Positions 8,412 to 16,805 of a stretch of DNA of 64,000 nt are shown piece after piece. The notes under the pieces are model-generated. The model ran no database searches. It was not told the DNA's origin and saw only the letters and a program-made list of their open reading frames with translations. Numbering within the stretch: position 1 is the stretch's first letter; the number at the start of each line of letters is the position of its first letter. A program made the translations under genes and the position numbers. Source of the DNA: an uncultured Lachnospiraceae bacterium (GTDB taxonomy: Bacteria > Bacillota > Clostridia > Lachnospirales > Lachnospiraceae); contig CAJUNN010000009.1 of the NCBI GenBank assembly GCA_910587955.1, positions 1 to 64,000 on the forward strand, read 5' to 3'.

Positions 8412-9056
8412 TCAGGATTCCCCTTTATGGCTGCCGTTTCTGCTAGCCGTATTGATAAGGGTTGTGTTGACATCATCCTCATAGAGCCGCATTTCCACCT
8501 CAATAGGCGTAGGTTCCTTTGTGAGCCGCCGTCCGCCAATATGATTGAAAAACGCAATAATCCCCGCAGACAACCCCAGAGAATACGTCAGTTCCAGAAT
8601 GGTAAACCCGTCCGATTCCTGTCCGGTGAGCAGGGTGTAAAACTGCCCGAACAAATCTACGGTGGAAACATCATTGTTAAAGGCCATAATAGAAAAAGCA
8701 GAACCAAAAAAGCAGATCAGGCAGACAAACGCCACTTTCAGAAAACAGACTGCCGGATTTTCCTTAGGTTTGGTAGAATACTCTACAATAAAATCCTGCT
8801 CACCCATATTCTGAATCTCCAGGGAGGGATATACCGCCTGAATCTTCTCCACCACATCCAGTATGGAAAATACATGGCGGTCCGCGCAGGAATGTGCGCC
8901 TTTTCTCACGTTTTCAAACGTATAAAGTTTTTCCGTTTTCAGCCGGTTAACAATAGCAGTGTCGGCGCACTGCATCTCTCCCGCCTCGCCTAAGGTGACA
9001 GTGCGATTGTACGTACGGATATTCTTCTCAAATTTGAGATACAGGATTTCGCTCAT
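8412..9056 (-). CDS. spoVAA: Stage V sporulation protein AA
   Basis: The 214-residue product has a soluble N-terminal half (about residues 1-105) and two C-terminal membrane helices, as in SpoVAA. The start at 9056 gives MSEILYLKF and overlaps the stop of the preceding 54-residue gene as ATGA, so the two are translationally coupled. A start 13 codons earlier would lie inside that gene and is less likely. With spoVAB it is part of the five-gene spoVA set here. Confidence 0.88.
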   Translation of the reverse strand: MSEILYLKFEKNIRTYNRTVTLGEAGEMQCADTAIVNRLKTEKLYTFENVRKGAHSCADRHVFSILDVVEKIQAVYPSLEIQNMGEQDFIVEYSTKPKENPAVCFLKVAFVCLICFFGSAFSIMAFNNDVSTVDLFGQFYTLLTGQESDGFTILELTYSLGLSAGIIAFFNHIGGRRLTKEPTPIEVEMRLYEDDVNTTLINTASRNGSHKGES

Positions 9057-9217
9057 GCTGCCAGGTGCTCCGGTGCAATGCTTTCTATATGCCATACAAA
9101 CGTTCCGTCTTTAAATGTCTTCTCCTGATTTCCCGTATACACATAATAAAAAATTCCAAATGCCACTGCCGCAAGGACAATGGAGATCAGCCAGGCTCTG
9201 TACTTTGTGCGGTTCAT
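9053..9217 (-). CDS. 54-residue single-pass membrane protein heading the spoVA operon
   Basis: The short product begins MNRTKYRAWLISIVLAAVAF, one N-terminal membrane helix after a basic tip, and has a soluble tail of about 25 residues. An AGGAGG ribosome site precedes the ATG at 9217. It follows a forespore-type promoter and its stop overlaps the spoVAA start (ATGA). It is not a gene I can name and has no counterpart in the Bacillus spoVA operon that I know of. Position and coupling suggest a small forespore membrane protein expressed with SpoVA. Confidence 0.75.
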   Translation of the reverse strand: MNRTKYRAWLISIVLAAVAFGIFYYVYTGNQEKTFKDGTFVWHIESIAPEHLAA

Positions 9218-9251
9218 AATCATTCCTCCTGCTCTTATATTCTCTATGGGT

Positions 9252-9279
9252 AGTTTAACCCGGCCTGTCCAAAATATAC
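9252..9279 (-). promoter_or_regulatory. Forespore (SigF/SigG-type) promoter of the spoVA operon
   Basis: On the minus strand GTATA (9275-9279) is followed after 14 bases by GGTTAAACT (9252-9260), close to the forespore pattern GYATA then GGnnAnAnT. It sits in the 74-bp gap between sigF and the small first gene of the spoVA operon. Confidence 0.6.
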
Positions 9280-9291
9280 ATTTGATCATTT

Positions 9292-10005
9292 TTACATCCG
9301 CCTCTTAAGTGCCGCCAAAATCTTCTTCTCCATCCGTGAAATCTGTACCTGAGACATGCCCAGCTGCTGCGCTACCTGGGTCTGTGTCTGATCGCAGAAA
9401 AAACGCAGATTGATGATCTGGCGCTCCCTCGGCTCCAGGGTATCCAAAAGCTGTTCCAGAAGCAGGCGGCGCAAAAGTGTCTCTTGCTCATCCTTTCCCT
9501 GTTCCACCTTGTCCATCAGGCTTAAGCCTTCGCCGTCTCCCTGATAAACAATTTTCTGGAGGGATTCCACCTCCACGCTGCTGTCCATAGCTTGCACCAG
9601 CTCCTCAGCTTCCACTCCGAGAAGCCCGGCCAGCTCTTCCACGCCCGGCTCTTCCCCCCGCTCCATCAAAATCTGCTCCCGCAGCCTGGCCGCCTTTCCG
9701 GCCAGCTCTTTTAAGGAACGGCTCACCTTGAGCATGCTGTCATCCCTCAGAAAACGTTTGATCTCTCCCGCAATCATCGGAACTGCATATGTGGAAAACC
9801 GGACGCCGAAGCTCAAATCGAAGCGGTCTACCGCTTTCACCAGTCCGATGGCTCCTATCTGAAACAAATCCTCTGCCTCCACCCCGCGCCCCAGAAAACG
9901 CTTAACAACGTGGCGGATCAGACCCATATTTTCTTTTATCAGCTCTTCCCGCGCTGCTTTATCTCCTTCCTGTGACTGGCAAATCAACTCCTCGGTCCGA
10001 TCCAT
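9292..10005 (-). CDS. sigF: RNA polymerase sigma-F factor (SpoIIAC)
   Basis: The 237-residue product is a sigma-70-family factor with region 2 (EDLFQIGAIGLVKAVDRFD and RFSTYAVPMIAGEIKRFLR), region 3, and a region 4 helix-turn-helix (TQTQVAQQLGMSQVQISRMEKKIL). Sigma-F is the first forespore-specific factor in endospore formation and is held inactive by SpoIIAB. It is third in the spoIIA operon, 2 bp after spoIIAB, and is followed directly by the spoVA operon, the same synteny as in Bacillus subtilis. It begins with an ATG at 10005. Confidence 0.97.
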   Translation of the reverse strand: MDRTEELICQSQEGDKAAREELIKENMGLIRHVVKRFLGRGVEAEDLFQIGAIGLVKAVDRFDLSFGVRFSTYAVPMIAGEIKRFLRDDSMLKVSRSLKELAGKAARLREQILMERGEEPGVEELAGLLGVEAEELVQAMDSSVEVESLQKIVYQGDGEGLSLMDKVEQGKDEQETLLRRLLLEQLLDTLEPRERQIINLRFFCDQTQTQVAQQLGMSQVQISRMEKKILAALKRRM

Positions 10006-10007
10006 AG

Positions 10008-10436
10008 TTACTCCTCGGATTTTCGAATCTTCTTTTTCATAAGAACCGTCGTCCCCTCTCCCGGACTGGACTGAACCTGCACCTCGTCCATAAATGCTTC
10101 CATAAACAGAAAGCCCATGCCGGATCGTTCTAATTCCGGACGTGAAGTATACAAAGGCTCCATAGCCTTCTCAATATCCGGTATCCCCACGCCCCGATCC
10201 GTAATCCGCAGTTCCAGTACCTCCTCCTCTATCTGCCCGAAAATTGTAATCGTATGTACCTCTCCTTCATAGCCGTGTATGATCGCATTGGTGACAGCCT
10301 CAGATACCGCTGTCTTCACATCCGCTACTTCCTCAATGCTGGGATTCATACGGCTCATAAAAGCGGCTACCGTCACCCGCGCAAAAGCTTCATTGTCGGA
10401 AATACTGTCAAATTCTACTTTCATGGTATTCTTCAT
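10008..10436 (-). CDS. spoIIAB: Anti-sigma-F factor SpoIIAB
   Basis: The 142-residue product is a GHKL-fold serine kinase: N box TAVSEAVTNAIIHGYEG, G1 box ITDRGVGIPD and a G2 region ERSGMGFLFMEAFMD. SpoIIAB binds sigma-F in the predivisional cell and mother cell and phosphorylates SpoIIAA. It overlaps spoIIAA by 4 bp and is 2 bp from sigF, consistent with the tight stoichiometry known for this operon. Confidence 0.97.
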   Translation of the reverse strand: MKNTMKVEFDSISDNEAFARVTVAAFMSRMNPSIEEVADVKTAVSEAVTNAIIHGYEGEVHTITIFGQIEEEVLELRITDRGVGIPDIEKAMEPLYTSRPELERSGMGFLFMEAFMDEVQVQSSPGEGTTVLMKKKIRKSEE

Positions 10437-10762
10437 TTCGATCTTCCTCCCTCAACCTCTTCCACAGGTATAATTTTGGTAACTCCGGATAAAGTCAGAA
10501 TCCGCGCCACCTGTGCCTGTACCTGCACCGCCCTTACCTTGCCTCCCAGGGCGCGTATCATTTTATACCGCCCCATCAGCATTCCAATCCCGGAGCTGTC
10601 GCAGAATGTCGTATCCGCAAAATCAAAAATTATTTCCCGGATATCTTCTGTCTGAATCCGGCGATCTGCCTCCCTGCAAATGGCCTTTGCACTGTGATGA
10701 TCCAATTCCCCGGGGACCCGGATCCGCAGTATGTGATCCGTCGTTTTCCGTGTTGTCTCCAT
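10433..10762 (-). CDS. spoIIAA: Anti-anti-sigma factor SpoIIAA
   Basis: The 109-residue STAS-domain protein contains the DSSGIG motif (55-60) that carries the serine phosphorylated by SpoIIAB. Unphosphorylated SpoIIAA displaces sigma-F from SpoIIAB. The start at 10762 is chosen because GGAGG lies nine bases upstream and the product begins at the usual family position; a longer reading would add 22 arginine-rich residues. It is the first gene of the operon. I do not see a convincing sigma-H promoter in the short upstream gap. Confidence 0.95.
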   Translation of the reverse strand: METTRKTTDHILRIRVPGELDHHSAKAICREADRRIQTEDIREIIFDFADTTFCDSSGIGMLMGRYKMIRALGGKVRAVQVQAQVARILTLSGVTKIIPVEEVEGGRSK

Positions 10763-10827
10763 GTTCCAATGCCTCCTTCTCTTTCCTTCCTTTCTTCCGC
10801 CCGGAAATGCCTTTCCGGCACAGCACA

Positions 10828-10857
10828 AAGGGACATACCAAAATTGGTATGTCCCTT
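10828..10857 (-). terminator. Perfect 14-bp hairpin between the TPR gene and spoIIA
   Basis: Fourteen-base arms (starting aagggacatacc) with a two-base spacer form a stable hairpin, followed on the minus strand by a short TTTG tract. It lies 42 bp after the zinc-ribbon/TPR gene and most simply terminates it. A second 7-base inverted repeat is at 10801-10818. Because it is also upstream of spoIIAA, a regulatory role is possible. Confidence 0.65.
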
Positions 10858-10899
10858 ATTCCAGGGTTTCTCTTTTGTTTTTTCTGCTTTTTTCTATGG

Positions 10900-12378
10900 T
10901 TATGCCGGAGGCTGGGGATCCTGCGGCTGGTTCTCCTGAGGCCCTTGAGGCTCTTGCGGCTGCTGGGGCTGATTGGACTGCTGCTGTTCTACCGCCGGCT
11001 GTCCTAAACGGGTCAATGCCTGGTTGCAGTAATTTGCCCGCACCGTTCCCGGATAAGCCTCCGCAAACTTGCGGAACAGCGGAACCGCTTTCTCCGTATC
11101 CTCACTGCTCTCATACGCCCGCGCCAGATAGTAGATGGCATAACCATCCTGGTACATTTCCTCCATATCCACAACACGCTGCAGGTTCTCCACAGCCTCC
11201 GCCCAATTTCCGGCATTATAAGCTGTCTCGCCTGCATCGTACCAGCCTTTCAGTTCTTCTGCATGTACGGCCCGGTAAACTTCCCGGTAAAGAGACATGG
11301 CTCCTTCCGAAATCTGCTGGGTATCCACCTCATTTAAAGCCCCCAGAGCCGCTTCCAGATTTTCACCGCGAAAAGCGTTATAGGCCTCTATAAGCTGCTC
11401 GTAGCTGCCCCCCGTTTCAGGCTCCGCCTCTTTCTCCGCCAGGGCAGCCTGCAGCTCTTCCACCTGCTTCTGCAGCCCGTTCAGCTCTGTCTGCTTAGCT
11501 GAAACCTCATCGCTGTAGGCGATAATCTGCTGGTTGGTCTCGCTGCGGATGGAGCGGACTTTGGCCGGAACCACCAGAAACCACATAAGCGCTACGCCTA
11601 CCACCAGGCCGATAAGAAGATTCAGCACTACGTTCATCCCCGTCGTATCTTTATAGGTGGCCGGCATAATAATCGTCTCATTGCCGCTGGTATAAGAAAT
11701 AATATCGGAATTTTTCGTTTCCCTGATTTCCTTCGCCGGCTTTTCTTTGGGATTGACCGCTTTCCCCGTAATCCGTTCCAGTTCTTCCTGGTAATGGAGG
11801 GACAGATTGTCAGTCTTATCAATAGCCAGCGCCCGGCGCAGCTCCCGCCCGGCCCGCTCATACTCCTCGGTCTTTATATAAAGCAGTGCCAGAAGCTGAT
11901 GTCCCTTCACCAGCTTGGGATTCAGGGAAAGTACTTTTTTCAGCTGGATAATCGCCAGATCTTCACTTCCCTGCTGGCAGTAGAGAAGAGACTGGTTATA
12001 TTTCTTAATTGTCTGATTGATGGCCGCCCAGCGGGACGGATTTTCCTGAATGGCCCGGATGTATTCATCAGCAATATTTTTGTCCGGTTCCAGGCTCTTG
12101 CTGATAATCCATTCCGTCAGAGCCAGAACTACTTCGCCCACTTCAAAGTAAACCAGGCCCAGAAGATTCCTGGCCTGAATATGATTTTTATTCAGCCGCA
12201 GGCTGTAGCGCAGATCCTGCATGGCTCCGGTCAGATTTCTGGCCTTCGCCTTCTCCAGTCCCATATTGTAATAGGTATTCGAGAGCCGGAACAATCGGTT
12301 ATAGATTTTGATATCCGTCCCGCAGGCGCTGCAGTAACCGGGATCCATCAATGTTGCTCCACATCTGATACAAAGCAT
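10900..12378 (-). CDS. Zinc-ribbon, TPR and membrane-helix protein
   Basis: The protein (about 492 residues) starts with a zinc ribbon (CIRCG and CSACG), followed by TPR repeats to about residue 200, a single membrane helix (VVLNLLIGLVVGVALMWFLV region), a short coiled coil, more TPR repeats outside, and a Gln/Pro-rich tail. The N-terminal repeats should be cytosolic and the C-terminal ones external, so it may link inside and outside protein assemblies. The ATG at 12378 has GGGGGA just upstream and is preferred to a GTG four codons earlier. It ends the valS-folC operon; the function is unknown. Confidence 0.8.
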   Translation of the reverse strand: MLCIRCGATLMDPGYCSACGTDIKIYNRLFRLSNTYYNMGLEKAKARNLTGAMQDLRYSLRLNKNHIQARNLLGLVYFEVGEVVLALTEWIISKSLEPDKNIADEYIRAIQENPSRWAAINQTIKKYNQSLLYCQQGSEDLAIIQLKKVLSLNPKLVKGHQLLALLYIKTEEYERAGRELRRALAIDKTDNLSLHYQEELERITGKAVNPKEKPAKEIRETKNSDIISYTSGNETIIMPATYKDTTGMNVVLNLLIGLVVGVALMWFLVVPAKVRSIRSETNQQIIAYSDEVSAKQTELNGLQKQVEELQAALAEKEAEPETGGSYEQLIEAYNAFRGENLEAALGALNEVDTQQISEGAMSLYREVYRAVHAEELKGWYDAGETAYNAGNWAEAVENLQRVVDMEEMYQDGYAIYYLARAYESSEDTEKAVPLFRKFAEAYPGTVRANYCNQALTRLGQPAVEQQQSNQPQQPQEPQGPQENQPQDPQPPA

Positions 12379-12393
12379 AAGGTCCCCCACTTT

Positions 12394-12540
12394 CTAACGG
12401 CTGCTGCCTTTCATCTCTCCCAGCATCTCCTGAATCAAATCTGCTATATCTTTGGGCTTATTTTTATATACGTTTTCCTCTACCTGCTCGGCTTCCAGGC
12501 TGGGATGGAATTTCTTCAATTCTTCCTCAAAATCAATCAT
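12394..12540 (-). CDS. 48-residue acidic protein between folC and the TPR gene
   Basis: A short open frame begins with ATG at 12540 after a GGAGGATGTCAC ribosome-site region and ends with TAG at 12394. The product starts MIDFEEELKKFHPSLEAEQV and is highly charged and helical, with no membrane segment. Its start overlaps the end of folC by 8 bp and its stop lies 15 bp before the TPR gene, so it sits in the operon as a coupled gene. I do not recognise a family. The strong start signal and tight spacing are the reasons to call it. Confidence 0.65.
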   Translation of the reverse strand: MIDFEEELKKFHPSLEAEQVEENVYKNKPKDIADLIQEMLGEMKGSSR

Positions 12541-13834
12541 GTGACATCCTCCTCAAAATCCCTTTGATGCTGCCTGCCAGATACAGGGAACCTACACAAA
12601 ACAAGATTCCGTCTGCCTTTTCTCTGAGGGCTGCCGCGAAAGCCTCCTCCGCATCTGCATATGCCGTGATCTTATCCATACCGGACTGCCGGAACAAGGC
12701 CGCCGATTTCTCTGCTTCTACTGCACGATAACCGCCTACTTCTGTGACAATTACCCGTTCCGGACGAAGCTCCCGGCAGATCGTCTGTATCATACTGGGA
12801 TAATCCTTATCATCTACCGCGGCAAAAAGCAGCGTCACCGGATAATCCTTCTCCAGACGCTTTGCCGTCTTCACAAACTCCTCTACGCCTGCCTCATTGT
12901 GGGCTCCGTCTATGATGACTCCCGGCAGGACCGTCTCCATCCTGCCCTGCCACCGCATGGCGTCAATTCCCCGGCGAATCGTATCCGCCGTAAATTCCGC
13001 TCCCCCGTCCAGGGCCTTGATGGCTGTCACGGCCTCGGCCGCATTCATCACCTGATATTCCGCCACGCTGGATATAGAAAGCTCAATATAATCATAATAC
13101 CCAGAATGAATGGAAAAATCAATATGTTTATCCGTCATAGATGAAATTTTATACATTTCAGGACGGACGCCGAATGCAGGGGCATGAAGCTCATGAGCCC
13201 TCTTTCGGATTACTGCCTCTGCCTCCGGATCGGAGGCGTCGTAAACCACCGGAACTCCTTCTTTCAGTATTCCGGCTTTCTCGCCTGCAATCTCCGCAAC
13301 CGTATTTCCAAGATACTCCGTATGGTCCAAGCTGATCGAGGTAATCACCGTCACAATGGGATGATCCACGGAATTGGTAGCGTCCAGACGCCCTCCAAGT
13401 CCCGTCTCCATCACCAGGTATTCCACGCCCGCCTGTTCAAAAAGCACCATCCCAATCAAAAACAGAATCTCGAAATAGGTGGGATGGGCGTACCCCTCCC
13501 GCTCTATCTCCCCGATGCACTCCATCACCCGGTGAAATGCCTCCAGAAACGCTTCATTGCTTACCTGCTCCTCATCCACCACAAAGCGCTCGTTGATCTC
13601 CACCAGATGAGGAGAGGTAAAAAGTCCCGTACGCTTTCCGGCCGCTTTCAAAATAGAAGCCAGAAAGGAACACACAGAGCCCTTGCCGTTGGTTCCTGCC
13701 ACGTGAAGAATTTTCATCTTATCCTGGGGATTCCCAAGGCAGCGCAGAATTGCCCTGGTATTTTCCAGTGTATTCTTTTTCGTAAATTTCGGTGTCTCTT
13801 CGATATAAGTTACCGCTTCCCGGTATGTCATCAT
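12533..13834 (-). CDS. folC: Folylpolyglutamate / dihydrofolate synthase
   Basis: FolC adds glutamate to folates, using ATP. The 433-residue product has the ATP site GTNGKGSVCSFL, the family motif YFEILFLIGMVLFEQAGVEYLVMETGLGGRLDATN-type region (near residues 120-155) and the DGAHNEAG segment of the C-terminal domain. Length is normal. It follows valS by 18 bp, the same neighbour order as in Bacillus, so it should share the T-box-controlled transcript. Whether it also has dihydrofolate synthase activity cannot be told from sequence. Confidence 0.95.
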   Translation of the reverse strand: MMTYREAVTYIEETPKFTKKNTLENTRAILRCLGNPQDKMKILHVAGTNGKGSVCSFLASILKAAGKRTGLFTSPHLVEINERFVVDEEQVSNEAFLEAFHRVMECIGEIEREGYAHPTYFEILFLIGMVLFEQAGVEYLVMETGLGGRLDATNSVDHPIVTVITSISLDHTEYLGNTVAEIAGEKAGILKEGVPVVYDASDPEAEAVIRKRAHELHAPAFGVRPEMYKISSMTDKHIDFSIHSGYYDYIELSISSVAEYQVMNAAEAVTAIKALDGGAEFTADTIRRGIDAMRWQGRMETVLPGVIIDGAHNEAGVEEFVKTAKRLEKDYPVTLLFAAVDDKDYPSMIQTICRELRPERVIVTEVGGYRAVEAEKSAALFRQSGMDKITAYADAEEAFAAALREKADGILFCVGSLYLAGSIKGILRRMSHD

Positions 13835-13852
13835 AACGGATAACTCCTGTCT

Positions 13853-16492
13853 CTATTCCGTGAGAGCCGCCAGCCGTTCCTGCACCTGGGCCATCATCTG
13901 ACTGTATTTTTCCAGCTTCTCCTTCTCTTCCTCGATCTTGCTCTGAGGAGCCTTGCTTAAGAATTTCTCATTGTTCAGCATTCCGTTCACCCGCTTCAGC
14001 TCCCCTGTCAGACGGGCCTCTTCCTTTTTCAGGCGCTCCAGCTCTTTATCCAGATCCACCAGATCCGCAAAGGGCATATAAATGGCTGCATCCGCTGTTA
14101 CAGCCGATACCGCATCTCCGCCGACGCCTGCCTTATCCGGCTGAATCCGCACTTCACTGGCGTAAGCAAGGGTCTGGAAGAATACCCGGCCCCGCTCAAA
14201 AATTTCCCGCACCTCTTCCTTCTCCGCCACTACGATGACCGCAGCCTTCTTGCTGGGAGGAACATTCATGCCGGAACGGACATTGCGGATTCCCCGTACG
14301 GCTTCCTTGATCCGCTCCACCGCAGATTCATCCGGCGCGAATTCCCATGACTGCCGGTATTCCGGCCAGGCAGAAATCATAATGGATTCCTCCCCGGTTA
14401 GATTACAGAAAATCTCCTCAGTGATAAACGGCATAAAGGGATGCAGAAGCTTCAGGGCATTGGCCAGAACCGTCTTAAGCGTCCACAGAGCGGCAGCTTT
14501 TGTACTGTCCTCCTCCTGATAGAGCCTGGGCTTTACCATCTCGATATACCAATCGCAGAACTCTTCCCAGATGAAATCATAGAGCTTCTGCACGGCGATT
14601 CCCAGCTCAAACTTGTCCATATTGGCTGTCACATCTTTGGCCAGCGTGTTGGCTTTGGAAAGAATCCACTTATCCGCACCCGTCAGCCTATCCGGAGCCA
14701 ACTCTTTTGGAACCTCGGCCTTCTCCATATTCATCAGAATAAACCTGGAGGCGTTCCAAATCTTATTGGCAAAATTCCGGCTTGCCTCCACCCGTTCCAT
14801 GTAAAAGCGCATGTCATTTCCCGGCGCATTTCCCGTCACCAGGGTAAAGCGCAGGGCATCAGCCCCGTACTGATCGATGATCTCCAGGGGATCGATCCCG
14901 TTTCCCAGGGACTTGCTCATCTTCCGCCCCTGAGCATCCCGCACCAGCCCGTGGATCAGCACATGATGGAAGGGAGATTTTCCCGTTTGCTCATAGCCGG
15001 AAAACACCATGCGGATTACCCAGAAGAAAATAATATCATAACCGGTCACAAGCACGTCCGTGGGATAGAAGTAGTCCAGATCCGCACTCTGCTTTGGCCA
15101 TCCCAGGGTGGAGAAGGGCCACAAGGCGGAGGAAAACCAGGTGTCCAGGGTATCCGGATCCTGGGTGAAATGCTTTCCGCCGCACTTGGGGCATACCTGC
15201 GGAATCTCCCGGGCCACTACAAGCTCCCCGCAGCCGTCGCAGTAATAAGCAGGAATCCGGTGTCCCCACCAGAGCTGCCGGGAAATACACCAGTCGCGTA
15301 TATTCTCCAGCCAGTGCAGGTAAGTCTTGTCAAAGCGCTCCGGCACAAAGGTCAGCTCGCCGTTTTTCACTGCCTCGATCGCCGGCTTGGCCAGCTCCTC
15401 CATCTTTACAAACCACTGCTGCTTGATCAAGGGCTCTACGGTGGTGCCGCAGCGGTCATGGGTTCCCACATTGTGGGCATGGTCCGCCACTTTTACCAAA
15501 AGTCCCTGCTCTTCTAATTCCTTCACCATCATTTTCCGGGCTTCGTAGCGGTCCATGCCCGCATACTTTCCGCCGTTCTCATTGATGGTGGCATCGTCAT
15601 TCAAAATATTGATCTCCGGCAGCCGGTGCCTTCTTCCCACTTCAAAATCGTTGGGGTCATGGGCCGGAGTGATTTTTACTACACCGGTACCAAACTCCAT
15701 ATCCACATAGGAATCCGCAATCACCGGAATCTCCCGGCCCACCAGAGGCAGGATCACCGTTTTCCCGATGATATCCTGATACCGCTCATCCTCCGGGTTC
15801 ACAGCCAGGGCCGTATCTCCCAGCATGGTTTCCGGCCGGGTGGTAGCAATCTCCACAAACCGGTCACTGTCCTTGATGGGATAATTGATATGCCAAAAAT
15901 GGCCTGCCTGCTCCTCATGCTCCACCTCTGCGTCGGAAATAGAAGTCTTGCACACGGGACACCAGTTGATAATCCGGGAGCCTTTATAGATATACCCTTT
16001 CTCATAGAGGCGGATAAACACTTCCAGAACCGCCTGGGAACAGCCCTCATCCATGGTAAAGCGCTCCCGGTCCCAGTCGCAGGAAGACCCCAGCTTTTTC
16101 AGCTGGTTGATAATAGCCCCGCCGTATTCCTCTTTCCATTGCCAGGCCCGTTTCAGAAATCCTTCCCTTCCCAGCTCCTTCTTGTCAATGCCCTCAGCTT
16201 TCAGCTGGTTGGTTACTTTCACCTCCGTGGAAATGGAAGCGTGATCCGTCCCGGGAATCCAGAGGGCATTGTACCCTGACATCCTCTTATAGCGGATCAG
16301 GATGTCCTGCAAGGTCTCATCTAAGGCATGTCCCATATGCAGCTTTCCTGTCACATTGGGGGGCGGGATCACAATGGTAAAGGGCTTTTTCGTCCGATCC
16401 ACTTCTGCATGGAAATATTTTTTCTCCAGCCATTTTTCATAAATCCGATCTTCCATTCCTTTCGGATCGTAAGTCTTTGCCAGTTCTTTCAT
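13853..16492 (-). CDS. valS: Valyl-tRNA synthetase
   Basis: This class I synthetase charges tRNA-Val. The 879-residue product has the HIGH-type motif (PPPNVTGKLHMGH), an editing domain, the KMSKS motif (GRKMSKSLGNG), the anticodon-binding region and the C-terminal coiled-coil arm (about 810-879) typical of ValRS. A CPVC...CPKCGG zinc-type region is present. The start at 16492 is chosen because it lies behind AAAGGAGGAAGG and gives the usual MKELAKTYDP beginning; a reading 24 codons longer would run into the T-box terminator. It is the first gene of the valS-folC operon. Confidence 0.97.
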   Translation of the reverse strand: MKELAKTYDPKGMEDRIYEKWLEKKYFHAEVDRTKKPFTIVIPPPNVTGKLHMGHALDETLQDILIRYKRMSGYNALWIPGTDHASISTEVKVTNQLKAEGIDKKELGREGFLKRAWQWKEEYGGAIINQLKKLGSSCDWDRERFTMDEGCSQAVLEVFIRLYEKGYIYKGSRIINWCPVCKTSISDAEVEHEEQAGHFWHINYPIKDSDRFVEIATTRPETMLGDTALAVNPEDERYQDIIGKTVILPLVGREIPVIADSYVDMEFGTGVVKITPAHDPNDFEVGRRHRLPEINILNDDATINENGGKYAGMDRYEARKMMVKELEEQGLLVKVADHAHNVGTHDRCGTTVEPLIKQQWFVKMEELAKPAIEAVKNGELTFVPERFDKTYLHWLENIRDWCISRQLWWGHRIPAYYCDGCGELVVAREIPQVCPKCGGKHFTQDPDTLDTWFSSALWPFSTLGWPKQSADLDYFYPTDVLVTGYDIIFFWVIRMVFSGYEQTGKSPFHHVLIHGLVRDAQGRKMSKSLGNGIDPLEIIDQYGADALRFTLVTGNAPGNDMRFYMERVEASRNFANKIWNASRFILMNMEKAEVPKELAPDRLTGADKWILSKANTLAKDVTANMDKFELGIAVQKLYDFIWEEFCDWYIEMVKPRLYQEEDSTKAAALWTLKTVLANALKLLHPFMPFITEEIFCNLTGEESIMISAWPEYRQSWEFAPDESAVERIKEAVRGIRNVRSGMNVPPSKKAAVIVVAEKEEVREIFERGRVFFQTLAYASEVRIQPDKAGVGGDAVSAVTADAAIYMPFADLVDLDKELERLKKEEARLTGELKRVNGMLNNEKFLSKAPQSKIEEEKEKLEKYSQMMAQVQERLAALTE

Positions 16493-16511
16493 TCGTATCC
16501 TTCCTCCTTTA

Positions 16512-16745
16512 AATTCAACAAACGCCCTTTCAGCATTGAAAGGGCGTTTTATACGCGGTACCACCTGTCTTATATACAGCCGCAGCCGTATACATCTCCA
16601 AACCTTTTAACGCAGGTCAGGCGTGGGCAGCTACTGTTCTTTCACCGCTCCGGCTCCGAAGCCACCTACACAGCCGCTTTCCCAAGGAGCCTTTCAGCCT
16701 GTGAACTCCTCTCTCTGACAGACGCATCTTCTGTGTACCCTCTTC
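16512..16745 (-). promoter_or_regulatory. T-box leader of valS
   Basis: The minus strand has the T-box core AGGTGGTACCGCG (plus-strand 16554-16566) and a downstream terminator stem (16521-16548) with ten-base arms. Upstream is a Stem I with a GA-rich bulge (AGAGAGAGGAG). Pairing GAAG/CTTC and TACACAG/CTGTGTA leaves a specifier loop with GTG (16663-16665) as the likely Val codon. Uncharged tRNA-Val should stabilise the antiterminator and allow valS-folC transcription. Confidence 0.93.
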
Positions 16746-16776
16746 TTCTCAGCCTTTTTATTTTTTGCTAAGTCTT

Positions 16777-16805
16777 AACATAACAGGCTTTTCCCCATTT
16801 GTCAA
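16777..16805 (-). promoter_or_regulatory. Promoter of the T-box-valS operon
   Basis: TTGACA (16800-16805) and TATGTT (16777-16782) are spaced by 17 bases on the minus strand. The -35 hexamer contains the TGA stop codon of the upstream phosphatase gene. Confidence 0.75.

Noticed and set aside
14441..15517. Plus-strand open frame opposite valS
   Set aside because: Antisense to an unmistakable ValRS with HIGH and KMSKS motifs.
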